Below are positions 44,803-55,217 of a DNA stretch of 64,000 nt, in pieces. The translations under genes and the position numbers were made by a program. Numbering within the stretch: position 1 is the first letter of the stretch; each line of letters starts with the position of its first letter. The notes beneath the pieces are model-generated. The model was not told where the DNA came from. It made no database searches and saw only the letters and a program-made list of their open reading frames with translations. This stretch comes from Tomocerus qinae (lineage: Eukaryota; Arthropoda; Collembola; Entomobryomorpha; Tomoceridae), in the NCBI GenBank assembly GCA_020055645.1, contig CM034546.1, forward strand, positions 22,134,001 to 22,198,000. Reading direction: 5' to 3'.

Positions 44803-44962
44803 AAGCACGTATCTAGAAATTTGGTAAAGGGGTGCGCAACCAACTGGATCTAGTGTCAAAAATTGCTAACAATCGGGGGAAGCGCGAAAAAATTTTGTCC
44901 TTTTTTGGGAAAATTTTTTTCTTCTTCTTAGAATTAGGAGGAAGCTGCACTCCCTACTGGAT
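44803..44962 (+). repeat. Dispersed MITE-like repeat, copy 3
   Basis: Begins cacgtatctagaaatttggt, passes ggggaagcgcgaaaaaattt and ccttttttgggaaaattttt, and ends actccctactggat. Same layout as the copies at 2499 and 30195. Confidence 0.6.
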
Positions 44963-45576
44963 TATTAATTAAAAAAATTAATAAAATTATTACAGCACGC
45001 AAGGTTCAGGATTCAGAATTAGAATGATTCTTCCGTCTAGTTTTATTTCTAGCGTTATTGTTTTATTTGTCTGCAACTGCATTGCAGATAATATATTCCT
45101 CTTTCTTTGACAAATCGAATGAAAAATATAGCTATGAGGTGACATTCTGGTAGCCGAGGATGTCACTGTGAACACCATGTCCTCTTACGGCCTACGACAT
45201 GCATTGATCAATCACTGTTATGATCAAAATCATCCTGATATTTGAGAGTAAATTATTATTTTTATGTAATGAATAAAAATATGTATTTATGTATAAACTT
45301 AAATTTTTGTGCGTATTATTTTCAAATCCATTTTAAAATTTTAAAATTATTATATAGCTCACAAAGGTATAGAGCATTTCAATGTAATACTTTCATCACC
45401 GCTACATATAATGTCCACCGGTAAACTAAATGTTAAAACATGTTGATCCATCAGACTTAGTGCTTAAATCCACAGCTATTTTAGCAGGCATTTATGTTGC
45501 AATTGTAAGTAGTGGGAGAATACAAACATCTCCGCTAAGAATATAGACTCAAAGGTAAGAATGATTAGGGATAATG
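44963..45576. other. Spacer between IR copies B and C
   Basis: AT-rich DNA without a recognised feature. Copy C homology starts at 45577. Confidence 0.4.
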
Positions 45577-46169
45577 ACCCTCCAGGGTATTTAGTCTAAA
45601 TTTTGAGACTAACTATCTCTAGATTGATTGAAAATTACGTGACTTATCCATGATTTCCTTGAGTAGGAAAACACATATGGTAAGCCTACCACTACCGCGC
45701 CTCCTTAAGTACCCTTTAAGCTTCTAAGCTTTGATATCGAGTATATTCGGTGTGCTGGATGAGAACTAATGCCTTCCCATCTGAATGTTATGATGGGTTG
45801 GATGGGATGTTTAAATTTTTTGGATGTTGGTGATGGGATGTTGTAGCCCATTTGGATGTTTGTGATAGGCTAGATGGGATGGTTTAGCTTATTTGGATTT
45901 TGATGATGGCCTGGATGGGATGTTGATATTTTCTTGGATGTTTGGTGATGGGGTGGATGGCGTTGGATGTCCCATCTTTTGGAGTGGTTGGGATATTTAC
46001 CTCAACTTACACATATGCCCTAATTTACCTTAACGCTTACTACTAGCTCGCCTCACAGAGAGAGATATCTTACATTCTGTCAATATCCACGGACCTTTGT
46101 CTGTACTACTCACATAACCATAGGCGAAGTTTACTAATTGATCTTATCAGTTGACAAATTATAGACCTC
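45577..46169 (+). repeat. Segmental duplication copy C, first part
   Basis: It starts inside the TTAA element (matching about 38798-38923), then follows copy B through the GATGGG array to ttatagacctc at 46169. It therefore descends from a copy that already had the TTAA insertion. Confidence 0.8.
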
Positions 46170-47143
46170 TGAAGCATGAATTGCCTCGTCGAAGGTGCTA
46201 GTTCTCCTGGTCCATATGAGTGAGTATGCTTTCTGTTGGTTTTAAGTACCACAGTGAAGAGAAGAGGATGAGATGACTAGTTAAATAACAAGTGATTTAT
46301 TCAGGCATACAGCAGCATTATTTATACAAAAATTGAAGGTTGAGTGTAACATACAAAGTGGGTAAGGTATGTATATAAACACAGCAATAAAACTTTATGG
46401 TGTATATAAGAAGCATTACCTACAGTATGGCACATTAAAAAGTTATCATAGGGGTTTGGATGTATAAGCAATATATGGCTATTTTACTACAGACTAATTC
46501 GACTTACAAACTTTTACTAATCAGAGGTGCTCAATTTCTTTTCCTGGAGTTGCAATGCACAAAAGAGATCGAACAACTCAGTGTCCGTTTACAATGGCAT
46601 CAAAAAATTAAGGCCCAATGAGAACCATTTAACCTGCCCAATTAAAACATGATTTGACTTTGGATAAGATTCTTTGTACGCTGTTGTGGGAGATGCCTAC
46701 CTAATGATTGAGGTACTCTTCTTTTAGATTTTCTATCCCCTATAATTGACTCGTGAATCACTCCATAATTTCCGTTGTCCGGTTAATTGTCACCAGTCGT
46801 TCTCTTGCACCATAAGTGTTAGAAATGGAACTGGAGAAACAAGGATAGGAACTGGAATGAGCAATTAGCTTTATGCATTCCAACTGCAGCCTGCAGGACA
46901 AGATATTGAGCACCTTTGATTAGTAAAAGTTTGTAAGTCAAATTAGTCTGTAGTAAAATAGCCATATATTGCTTATACATACAAACTCCTATGATAACTT
47001 TTTAATGTGCCATACTGTAGTATTATAAGAATGTATGATGCAATGTCCTTTAGCCTCGACAATACCGAGCAAAAGGTTTCATAACAATAATAATAATAAC
47101 CATCATGCACAAACTATTTATGTCACTGTGCATTCTTCTAATA
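46170..47143 (-). mobile_element. Solo LTR with 5-bp target duplication
   Basis: The insert is flanked by acctc (46165-46169 and 47144-47148), where copies A and B have a single acctc. On the minus strand it starts tattagaagaatgcacag and ends attcatgcttca, like a Copia-type LTR (TGTTAG..CA) with one altered base. Without the nested element it is about 383 bp. No internal coding region remains, so it arose by LTR-LTR recombination. Confidence 0.65.
46430..47020 (-). mobile_element. Tc1/mariner-like element, copy 2
   Basis: The same element as at 28349-28916, in the opposite orientation and nested in the solo LTR. The terminal inverted repeats of about 120 bp (ctacagtatggcacatt ... aatgtgccatactgtag) are better preserved here. 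The helix-turn-helix remnant lies near 46640-46730 on the minus strand. Confidence 0.8.
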
Positions 47144-47193
47144 ACCTCCATGTCTTCTATGACCCTAGCTAGCCCCTAAACTTGAATCCATAT
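47144..47193 (+). repeat. Segmental duplication copy C, second part
   Basis: A short stretch (acctccatgtcttctatgac and following bases) continues copy C between the solo LTR and the LINE insertion; its end, tgaatccatat, is the left target duplication of LINE-C. Confidence 0.7.
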
Positions 47194-47399
47194 GGTATGG
47201 TATTTATTAATTGAACATGGGTCCCGCCCGTTCAACAGTACTTCAATTACAAATACATGTACATTATATTACAAAAATTGAGAATTTTTCAAAGAAACAG
47301 TTGACAATGTTTGGTTTTACATTACAAACTTACAGATACGTTAGCAGAGGGTTACATTAAGCTGGAGTAGTTATATATATAAATAGTTATTCTAAGAAC

Positions 47400-47613
47400 T
47401 GGAGAGAATCGAGGCTACAAAATTATAGATTCTGAAGTAGTGTTTATTGTCATCGCTGGAGAACAACAGAGGGAGATAGTTAGATTCGGTAATAGTAGTG
47501 TCGTTATCTTGTAGGATATGGAGCTGTTCTCTTAGAGTAGATAAACCTTTGCAACCCTGAAATAGATGGTACCAATCGATGTCATTGCCACTACAATGTT
47601 TACATGTCGTTAA
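47400..47613 (-). pseudogene. LINE-C ORF2 C-terminal end
   Basis: The minus-strand frame reads CKHCSGNDIDWYHLFQGCKG, the Cys-Cys-His-Cys motif that closes ORF2 of many APE-type LINEs (LINE-B has CRSCTMNDEENFAHIMFTC at the same place). It is separated from the rest of ORF2 by the TTAA transposon. Confidence 0.7.
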
Positions 47614-47820
47614 GGGGGGGTTAATTGTTTTTAAATTCCAGATTCAAGCAAAACGGCAAAACGTAGAGTAATAAAATTTGCATTTTTGAAATCTAGCCAT
47701 ATTTCTCCATCGAACCTGAAAGCCCAAATTTGAAAAACATTTTTTGAAAGCTCAAAATTTGAAATTGTTTAGAGTAGGAAAAATACTTTAGAAAAATGTA
47801 TCTCAATTTTTATTTCAAGT

Positions 47821-48123
47821 TTAGAGAATGAAATGTGATAAAACGGCTTCAGGTTCGATAGATAATTTTTGCGTCTTTTTTTTGAATTTTTTTTCAAGTC
47901 TGTACGTTATTCCAAAGTTTTGGAATTTGGAAAATGCGATTTTACATGTAAAATTTTTGATAACTGCTGCGATAAATTTTGCGGGAAGAGAAAGGAGACT
48001 TTCATCAATAATTTCTTCAACTACATGAGCTGCACAACCATGCAATTCATCAACATAACAATCAACCACAAAAGCACTATATAATTTTATGGTGCTATTC
48101 GACAATTCATTCATTGTATCTTC
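47821..48123 (-). CDS. Unassigned exon in the TTAA transposon
   Basis: The minus-strand frame begins right after a good acceptor (tttgtattacag|GAAGAT) and runs about 100 codons to a stop at 47821. It encodes STIKLYSAFVVDCYVDELHG, EEIIDESLLSLPAKFIAAVI and ends basic then EPEAVLSHFIL. I do not recognise the family. The position at the left end and the intact acceptor suggest the last exon of a transposon gene whose upstream exons (above 48200) I could not define. Confidence 0.35.
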   Translation of the reverse strand, partial: EDTMNELSNSTIKLYSAFVVDCYVDELHGCAAHVVEEIIDESLLSLPAKFIAAVIKNFTCKIAFSKFQNFGITYRLEKKFKKKTQKLSIEPEAVLSHFIL

Positions 48124-48782
48124 CTGTAATACAAAACATGTCATTATTACTAAAAGCAGACCATCAGCACTATAATTCCGAAGTTAGTTTTCATATTCAA
48201 AATTTGATCTTATTTATTATGTGATTGCTTGTTTATTATGTGATTGCTTGCCAGCAGTCATTAGCTGTATTTTTAGTTGCCACTTTACAACCCTTGAATA
48301 ACAATCATGCGACTGAGTAATTTACACTTAACCTACATTAGGAATTTGTACCATTGAATTTCTCACTTGTCATCTTGGGATTTACGATACACATATATTT
48401 CAAATTGGTTGCTGTATGGAATTCCATCAATTTATATTCATAAATAATAACTGATTAAAAATTTATTATACAGAAATTTAATATATATTGTTTTAGTTGC
48501 TGCTGCGGTCAATTACCTTTATACTACGTGCCACTCGAGGAACTGTTCCAGCATTTTATAAAATAAAGGAAATAATAACAAACGTAGTCAGTCACAAATG
48601 TTTTATATTGATTACTATTAGCAAACAGCTGCCACTTCGTTATCTTCGTTATGTGCCGCATTTTTATTATATATTTTATTTTACTACTTTATTTGTCTTA
48701 GTTGCCACCGTGGTCAACTTGGACAAGGAGCCATACTCGACAAGAGAGGAAGTCATTGGTAAAATAATTTTCTGGTGAAGCA

Positions 48783-48822
48783 AGTTGAGTGGGGTATCCA
48801 AAGTTGAGTGGGGTATCCAATC
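48783..48822 (+). repeat. Tandem duplication of an 18-bp unit
   Basis: gttgagtggggtatccaa occurs twice in a row just before the transposase frame; the first ATG-like region overlaps it. Confidence 0.6.
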
Positions 48823-50016
48823 CGATACGCCCCGGTAACTACTGCATAACTATGGTGGCCAAAATAAGAAAAAGATGCGGAAAAAGAAATATCAAATCCA
48901 TTATCAAAAACCTAAGAAAAAAGTCGGAGAATAAGTTGACTTCTAATAACGGAGCTGCATTTCAAACACCGAAAGTAAGAAAGAAAGACTACACCGAAAA
49001 TTGCACACAGTGTCGTGCCAACAGCATTATTGATATAAGTGGGAATGCTGAAAAGCTTCAAACTGTTGACAAAAATGGCCAACTCAAGAATCAAAATATA
49101 CCAACCAAAAACTCCCGAGTTTTTACTGGAAGAAGAATAATATCTATAAAATCACTGCAATTACTCATAAATCAGACCCAATCACATGCTAAAGTATGTG
49201 AAAACTGCACCCTGAAGGTAGAGAAAGAAACCTGGATTGGTTTAAGAAGCAGATTTCAAATATATATGTAACTTTTGTGGAATTGAAATGTCCATGTCAA
49301 CAGAATGCGGAGAAAACTCATTGCCAGTTAATCAAGCAGCTGTTTGGGGAACAGTTGAAGTAGGTGGTGGATATGAATCTCTATTTGACTTTTTGAAAAT
49401 TATGGACATTCCTCCATTGACGTTTTCAATGTACAAAAAGACCGAATTGATAGTTCACGAATATCAAGAAAAGTCCCTTTTCTGTTAGGTATTATGACGA
49501 CATAAACAAAGCAATAGAGGAGGGTTCAATACCTTATTTAAAAGATAACTGTGGAAAAATACAGCTAGTTAGAAATAGTAATTACTACTTTCAAATCATT
49601 GGTCAGCTAGGAATAACCAATCGGGACTTTTGTGACTTTTTTGTTTATATCCCTAATGCAAAAGGAAAAAAATACTTTGTTGAAAGAATTTCTAAAAACC
49701 GATAATGTGGGATTTATTGAAACCAGAGCTTGAAAGGTTTTACAAGACTTGCCTCATGCCAGAACTAGTAGACCCAAGAGTGACCCGAAGTATGCCTATT
49801 CGAGAAATCGAATTCGTAATGAATAATAACATAAAATTGTATAGAAAAAATTTAGGAGCTGGGGCAACTAATAGTAGTTCGTTTAAAATAAAAGCAACAA
49901 GTATTCAGTCAGAAACCCCCAAAAAGAGACCAAAGTTTTTGAAAAATAATATATTTGCAACAAAAAGGAAGAATTATTTAGCACTGTTAACGATCAATAA
50001 TTTCATTTCCATATAG
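48788..50016 (+). pseudogene. Mutator-like (Kolobok-type) transposase with YqaJ-type nuclease end
   Basis: Three pieces in order. First, a basic N-terminus, a Cys pair (ENCTQCRAN) and SRVFTGRRIISIKSLQLLI, matching the GRRIVD-type motif that opens the Mutator-like transposase domain. Second, after a frameshift at about 49253, a CNFC knuckle, then NQAAVWGTVEVGGGYESL and IMDIPPLTFSMYKK, again characteristic of that family. Third, after an apparent internal deletion at about 49485, IQLVRNSNYYFQIIGQLGIT and FVYIPNAKGKKYFVERI, then after another frameshift MWDLLKPELERFYKTCLMPE. These match the C-terminal half of YqaJ/lambda-exonuclease-like domains. Transposase plus YqaJ in one chain fits proteins encoded by large Kolobok-like elements. 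The middle (transposase catalytic centre and YqaJ N-terminus) is missing. Confidence 0.65.
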
Positions 50017-50039
50017 CAATACATAAAATTAAATATTGT

Positions 50040-50290
50040 TAATGTTCACGAGAGGGACTTGTATCAGCATTTACCCCGGTGTGAAAAGAATGCCAACCAA
50101 TAAGTAATTAACTTACAAAATATCTCTTCTGTATATATGCAATATAATGTGTCTGTTAGGTACAACCAATTAAAATAATAAATAAAATTCAATTTTGGTA
50201 ATGTAACCGAGTGGGACTTGCATCAGCATTTACCCCGGCGTGAAAACAATGCCAGCCAATATATAATTAACCTATAAAAGACGCACAATT
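50040..50290 (+). repeat. Two-unit repeat between the convergent transposon genes
   Basis: The phrase gggacttgtatcagcattta, then ccccggtgtgaaaa, recurs about 157 bp later (gggacttgcatcagcattta, ccccggcgtgaaaa), with matching flanks. It lies between the 3' ends of two converging genes and may be a duplicated 3'-UTR or termination region. Confidence 0.6.
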
Positions 50291-50329
50291 TTAATTTTAA
50301 TGTTAAACTTCGTTATATTAGATTTAATT

Positions 50330-51783
50330 TTAAATCCAGTCATCCTCCGTTTCCATTAAATCTTGTACTGATCCTCCAAATTCCCACTGATCCTGAAAAA
50401 TTTGAGGATTAATTTTGCCAAAGTTTCTAAGAGAATCCAGGAAATGACATTTTGTCTTTTTCCCTTTTGGTTTAGCATAACCGCATTTACACTTCTCCCA
50501 GTTTTGGAACTTTTTGGAATTGCGACACTTCTCTCTTTCTTCTACAAACTCAGGGCAGCCGAACTTGGTTGTAGTTGGGTGAATTTTTAAAAATCTCTTC
50601 ATTCGAATATAACAAAGCATTGTTAGTCTGGCATCAACGATTGCTGAATGCTGCCCTTTGATGTTTTGTCTGTCAAATCCGTAGAAATGCTTTGTAAGAG
50701 GAGATATACCTATTTTTTGATTCTTGTTGTCTTTGTAGAAATCTTGTATGTCAACGCATTCCTCCACCTGAATTTTTGTTCTGTCTAATTCCAAAGATTC
50801 CAAATCTTTATTTAGTTCTGTTGCAACGGCGATCTTTCCCCTTAAGCATGATTTCACAAAAGGAGTAATCTGAAAAATAATAAATGGCATAAAACGCCTT
50901 ATAATTTAAAATCTATTTGTCATGCCTGGATTATCATATTTCTGAAAAAATGTTTTCTAAAACTGAATTAGTCATTGTTATGTAAATAATGTCTCATGTA
51001 GAGTCTTCCCATTCGATATCATATCCTTAGTGATTCCGGTAATATTAGAATAGTACTTACAGATGTCAGGTTAATTAAGTATTGCCCACAACAACAGTTT
51101 CCCTTCATGATTAACGATAGCAATTGATGATGCCGCCTGTTTGTGACTTCCAGCAAGTTCCAACTTTTCGACATCTAAAGCGACGACTTTTGCTTCAGCA
51201 ATTAAGTTTCCTCGAAAGATAAAGGGTACCTTAAATAAACATATGCAGAAATTCAAATTATTATTATAATGTAAACCTTTTATCCATTTCTATTAATTAA
51301 CTTACATTTGGAAAAAGACTGCTTGCTTCCTTCGATTTTGATGATGAAGGGAGCTGGACTGCACCGAGGTCAATCTGATAGGAGAGCCTACTCACAGCAG
51401 CCCCCCAAGACTATTGACCAAGACGAGATTCACTGATTACTTCCTTGTTTGTAGTTAAATGTCCCAGATTTACTTTATTAGGTATAGGTACACTGGCATT
51501 CTTCTTATTTGTCTCAACAATAAAATTTTTCCCACAGTTGAGTTAGGCTCGGTTGCATGGACTTCTTTTGATGATTTCCATCGTTAAGGAGTAATAATCT
51601 TCTGGAGATAATTTTTTCGACAAGGCCAGTATGTGCTCCTATATTTATAGATATATTTAAAAGTAAATTACAATGAAACTGGAAAGCTATCAGCGTTTTG
51701 AGGAATATTTCAATTTGTGATGATCAAATTGTTTTTGACTTACCACATCTTCTGGAATGTTGTAAGTAGCCTTTTTCTGTTGA
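50330..51783 (-). pseudogene. DEDDh 3'-5' exonuclease (REXO4/ISG20-like) carried by the transposon
   Basis: Exons on the minus strand: one ending at 51744 (KKATYNIPEDV, donor gtg|gtaagt), then 51638-51306, 51229-51061 and 50869-50330; each junction has GT..AG borders. Exo I is VVALDVEKLE (D-x-E), with SSIAIVNHEGKLLL as in REXO4. Exo II is TELNKDLESLEL (Asp). Exo III is GQHSAIVDARLTM (His and Asp). All catalytic DEDDh residues are therefore encoded. After the domain come a Cys/Lys-rich stretch (KCKCGYAKPKGKKTKC) and an acidic end. Lesions: in-frame stops at about 51546 and 51416, and a one-base shift near 51075 before the last intron. REXO4-type enzymes trim RNA or DNA 3' ends. A captured host gene is possible, but it is wholly inside the TTAA borders. 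Confidence 0.65.
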
Positions 51784-51787
51784 GGCT

Positions 51788-52102
51788 TTGACTGGCACAC
51801 AGAGTGACGCATTATTATTATCTAAAACATTTAAAACAATATTTTACAACCATCAACAGCTCGCACTATATTATGCTAATGACATCAATTTCGAATCATT
51901 GTATAATAATGACTATAATAATATAAAAACAGATTACGATTTAACTTACAGAATCGGCTTTTTGAAGGAGCCAACAGTCAAAGAAAATGCGTCGAATTTT
52001 GATAAAATGCCTAAGATGATAGACCTCGTGAGAAAGTGGAATGGAGTTGAACGAAACAATTTCCTCTCTCTCTTGTATTCACAATTTGTGCGTACACCCT
52101 AA
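51788..52102 (+). CDS. Unassigned ORF at the right end of the TTAA transposon
   Basis: About 100 codons, Asn/Tyr-rich with FKTIFYNHQQLALYYANDIN and MIDLVRKWNGVERNNFLSLL, then a stop 55 bp before the terminal TTAA. No family is recognised. It could be the last exon of a transposon gene or chance; a start codon is present (51788) but the upstream context is not convincing. Confidence 0.25.
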   Translation: MTGTQSDALLLSKTFKTIFYNHQQLALYYANDINFESLYNNDYNNIKTDYDLTYRIGFLKEPTVKENASNFDKMPKMIDLVRKWNGVERNNFLSLLYSQFVRTP

Positions 52103-52161
52103 TTTTTTAAGTCTTGTCGCACAATATATATTCCTCTACGAAGCAATGCACCTCACCTTAA

Positions 52162-55100
52162 CTTAACGGTATTACCTCTAAAATATAGTTGACTACGATT
52201 AAGTCTAATTTGTGACAGTAGTGATGTAACACTTTTAGGTAAATTACAAGAGATGTAGTTTTCTCTATCTATTGAGGACTTTATGTATTTATAATGTGAA
52301 TGATTACTAGACTGTAAAACGCTATCTAAGTCCTTTTCATTAAGGTATAAACTATATTTCTCTATTAATAGTGACTGGTTTCTTAATACATCGTCAACGT
52401 TTCCAGAGTCCCATAAGTGTGACATGTTAATCTCTGCAAGTAGGTGGCGGTCCTGCGCTGCCCAGTTGTACCTTATATCTATAGAATTTAAACTACGTAA
52501 TTGATAATAACATGTTTTCACTAAAGAATTTTCATCTTTTTTTAAGATTCTGATCCAAAACTGTAAAAAATTTTTAAAAAGGTATAATTTAATATGACAA
52601 CAGCCAGTTTCCAGACGGGTAAAATATTTAGGGGTGGTGTAAGGCGGCATTAGGGATCTTTTTGTGAAAAATTGGGGAACTTTTCTAGGGTATCCGCATG
52701 GGTAAGACCCCAAATAGAAGAACCGTATAGGACTGTAGAGTTTGCAATAGAGTGAAACAGTTTTTCTCTTGAGTCAGCGTTGGTGGCTTTTCATTTCGCA
52801 ACTATTGAAGGGACACTGGCGCAAGCCTTCTTCCCTTTTCTTACCGCCGTCTCCGCTTGCGACTTATATAGACCGGTGGAAGTGAACATAACTCCTAAGT
52901 AAGTGTAGGCTTTTACAGTTTTGATTTCCTTGGAGCCCCAGTGGAAACGATCGGAAGATCTTCCTGACTTGGAGACTACAAGAATATTTGTCTTTTCTAG
53001 ATTAACCGTCAGTTCATTTTCGTCTATGAAGTCCTTTAGGATATTGATCTTTTTCTGCAGTTGATATTTTGTGCGGGCTAAGAGAACTTTGTCGTCCGAG
53101 AATAAAAGCTTTGTTCTGGATTCATGATTCGTATTCCCGCGATATCGCTGATCGCCATTTTTTCAATAATGTCGTTTATAAAAATGCAGAATAAATGGGG
53201 GAAAGTGTCTCACCCTGGGGGCAAGAGCTGAGGATTGGAAATCTGTCGGTGTGACCTTCGGATGTTCGTACACATGCTGTACCATTTTTGTATATTGACT
53301 GTATCACCTTAATAAATTTAGAAGATAGTCAATGAGCATATAGTTTTTTCCATAGCAGATCATGGGAGACGCAGCCAAAAGCGTTGGACAGGTCGACGAA
53401 GCAGAGGTACAATTTACCAGATTTTTTGTTTAGTTGGGTCTACACAGCTGTCATGAGAGCAAAAATATGATCTTCGCAGCTGCTCCCTTTCTTGTAAGCT
53501 GCCTGAAACTCAGAGAGTTTGTTGTTTGTTATAGACCACTTCTGTAGTCTTTGGGAGAGCGTCGAGGTGAACAACGTAAGGATAGTCTGCATAAGGGCGA
53601 TTGGACGATAGTTTTCCGGGTTTTCCTTAGAGCCTTTTTTGTGCATGGGAACGATTTCCGTAATACACCAATCTTGGGGCACCTGACCTGAATCGGAGCA
53701 TTTCTGGAAGAGCGATCGTAGGATCTCTATTAAAATTGGAGGTGAGTTAGACCATATTTCATTAGGAATTAAATCTAGTCCAGTGGCTTTGTTCTTTTTA
53801 AGTTTTCTCATGCAGTCCAAAATTTCCTGCTTGGAAAATGGGCTATCCAGAATATCGTCTTCTACGAACTTCATGGGTTCTTCGCACATCATATCTGTCT
53901 CAGCGTGAAATAGGTGTGCATAATAATTATACCATGTTTCTGAATCAATATTGTTGTTAGTAGGTGATAACTTACGATTGTATACTTTTTTCACAGCCTT
54001 CCAGAATTCTCGTCCTGTGTTGTGATTCATTAGGCTTTCCTCAATTTCCTTGAAGTACGCAGCACTTTTCGTAGAGCAGATTTGATTATATGCGTTTTTA
54101 GCGGTAATTTAATCGGCGACTTTCTTAGGAGTGTCGTTTCATGAACCACACCGAAGGGCTCTGAGTGCTTTCTTTTTTATTTTTCTTGCTTTTTCACATT
54201 CACGGTCTGCCCATTTGGGCCTTCTTGAGTTTATTTTTATAGAAATCTCTGGTTTTAGTATTCTTAGGCTGGTGGCGGTGTCCATTATTGCGTGCTTTAG
54301 AGTTCCAAACAGTTCATTTGTGGATGGAGAGTTTAGGTAAGTGTCAGGGGTTGAAAAATAACTTTGATGTTGACGTTTGATGTTAAGGGACTCTGAGAAC
54401 TGGCTGATGTTACTTTCATTAAGAATGATTTTTGGTGGTAATTTTACAGTTTCGGCAGATTTTTCTATAACCAAACAAGAATCAAGATTAGCTAAAAGTG
54501 GAAAATGATCGGAATTAGTCATTTTCAGTATATTGAGATCAATGGGAATATTTAAACCATTTTGCATCATACAATAGTCAACTACACTTTGACCTTTGCC
54601 ATTTGAGTGAACAAATGTATACTCCCCATTTAGATCACTTTTAGAATTACCGTTTATAATTATTAGATTGTATTCAAGTAGCTTATCAATTAATAATTTA
54701 CCTCTACAGTTTACCACGTTATCTTTAGTAATGCGTTTGTTTACAATGTTAAAATTAGTGATTCTTGCATTAAAATCTCCAAGTAATAGTAACTTCTCCT
54801 TTTTATCTAATAGATTTTCAATTTTTCTGAATACAGTGTCTAAGTCTTTTCCGTAACTAACAGTTGGAGGTAAATAAATAAACATAGTTTTTATCCAGCC
54901 GTACCTTGTTTTTATGTCTAATAACACATATAGTCTGTTGGATTCAATAAAATTAAAGTACTCTAACTTGTCCAATTTACATCCTATTATGAACCCACCA
55001 CTGTTTCTCCTTAAAGTTTTGTTTCGATGTGCGGGTTGTTGGAAAATTTTATACTTATTACAAATTTTGTAGTTTTTAAAATTTAAAGAACTAAAAGTTT

Positions 55101-55185
55101 CTGACCAGCAGAATATGCCACAATCTTGTTTAATAAAATCATTGTAGAAGTCATATTTTTTACTTACAATACCTTCTATATCCAA
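52162..55185 (-). pseudogene. LINE-C ORF2: endonuclease and reverse transcriptase
   Basis: 55185-54139 encodes an APE-type endonuclease (FCWSETF; TMFIYLPPTVSYG; LLLLGDFNARI; SDHFPLL). 54030-53440 holds the RT start (LKKNKATGLDLIPNEIW; YRPIALMQTILTLF; FQAAYKKGSSCEDHIF). 53250-52760 has the catalytic box read as LFSDDKVLLA, in another frame, and 52713-52162 continues the thumb/connection region. At least four frame breaks are visible, so the protein cannot be made. Confidence 0.85.
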
Positions 55186-55217
55186 TGAAGAACTGTTGAG
55201 ATCGGACGGGCAGATTC

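Larger units (their letters stand above)
47614..52157. mobile_element. TTAA-flanked DNA transposon with transposase-YqaJ and exonuclease genes
   Basis: It is flanked by ttaa at 47610-47613 and 52158-52161. Removing the 4,544-bp insert plus one ttaa joins the LINE-C coding region (GNTVKL | CKHC) cleanly, which proves the insertion. The terminal repeats are weak: ggggggttaattg on the left and the complement ggtgaggtgcattg on the right match at about 10 of 14 positions. The cargo is a Mutator-like/Kolobok-type transposase with a YqaJ-type nuclease end on the plus strand, a spliced DEDDh exonuclease on the minus strand, and two unassigned exons at the ends. TTAA duplication and this transposase type both point to the Kolobok superfamily. 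All genes carry lesions, so it is a relic. Confidence 0.75.

Noticed and set aside
50330-51783. The exonuclease as an ordinary host gene unrelated to the transposon
   Set aside because: It lies entirely between two TTAA copies whose removal restores LINE-C; a host gene would have to have arrived with the element.
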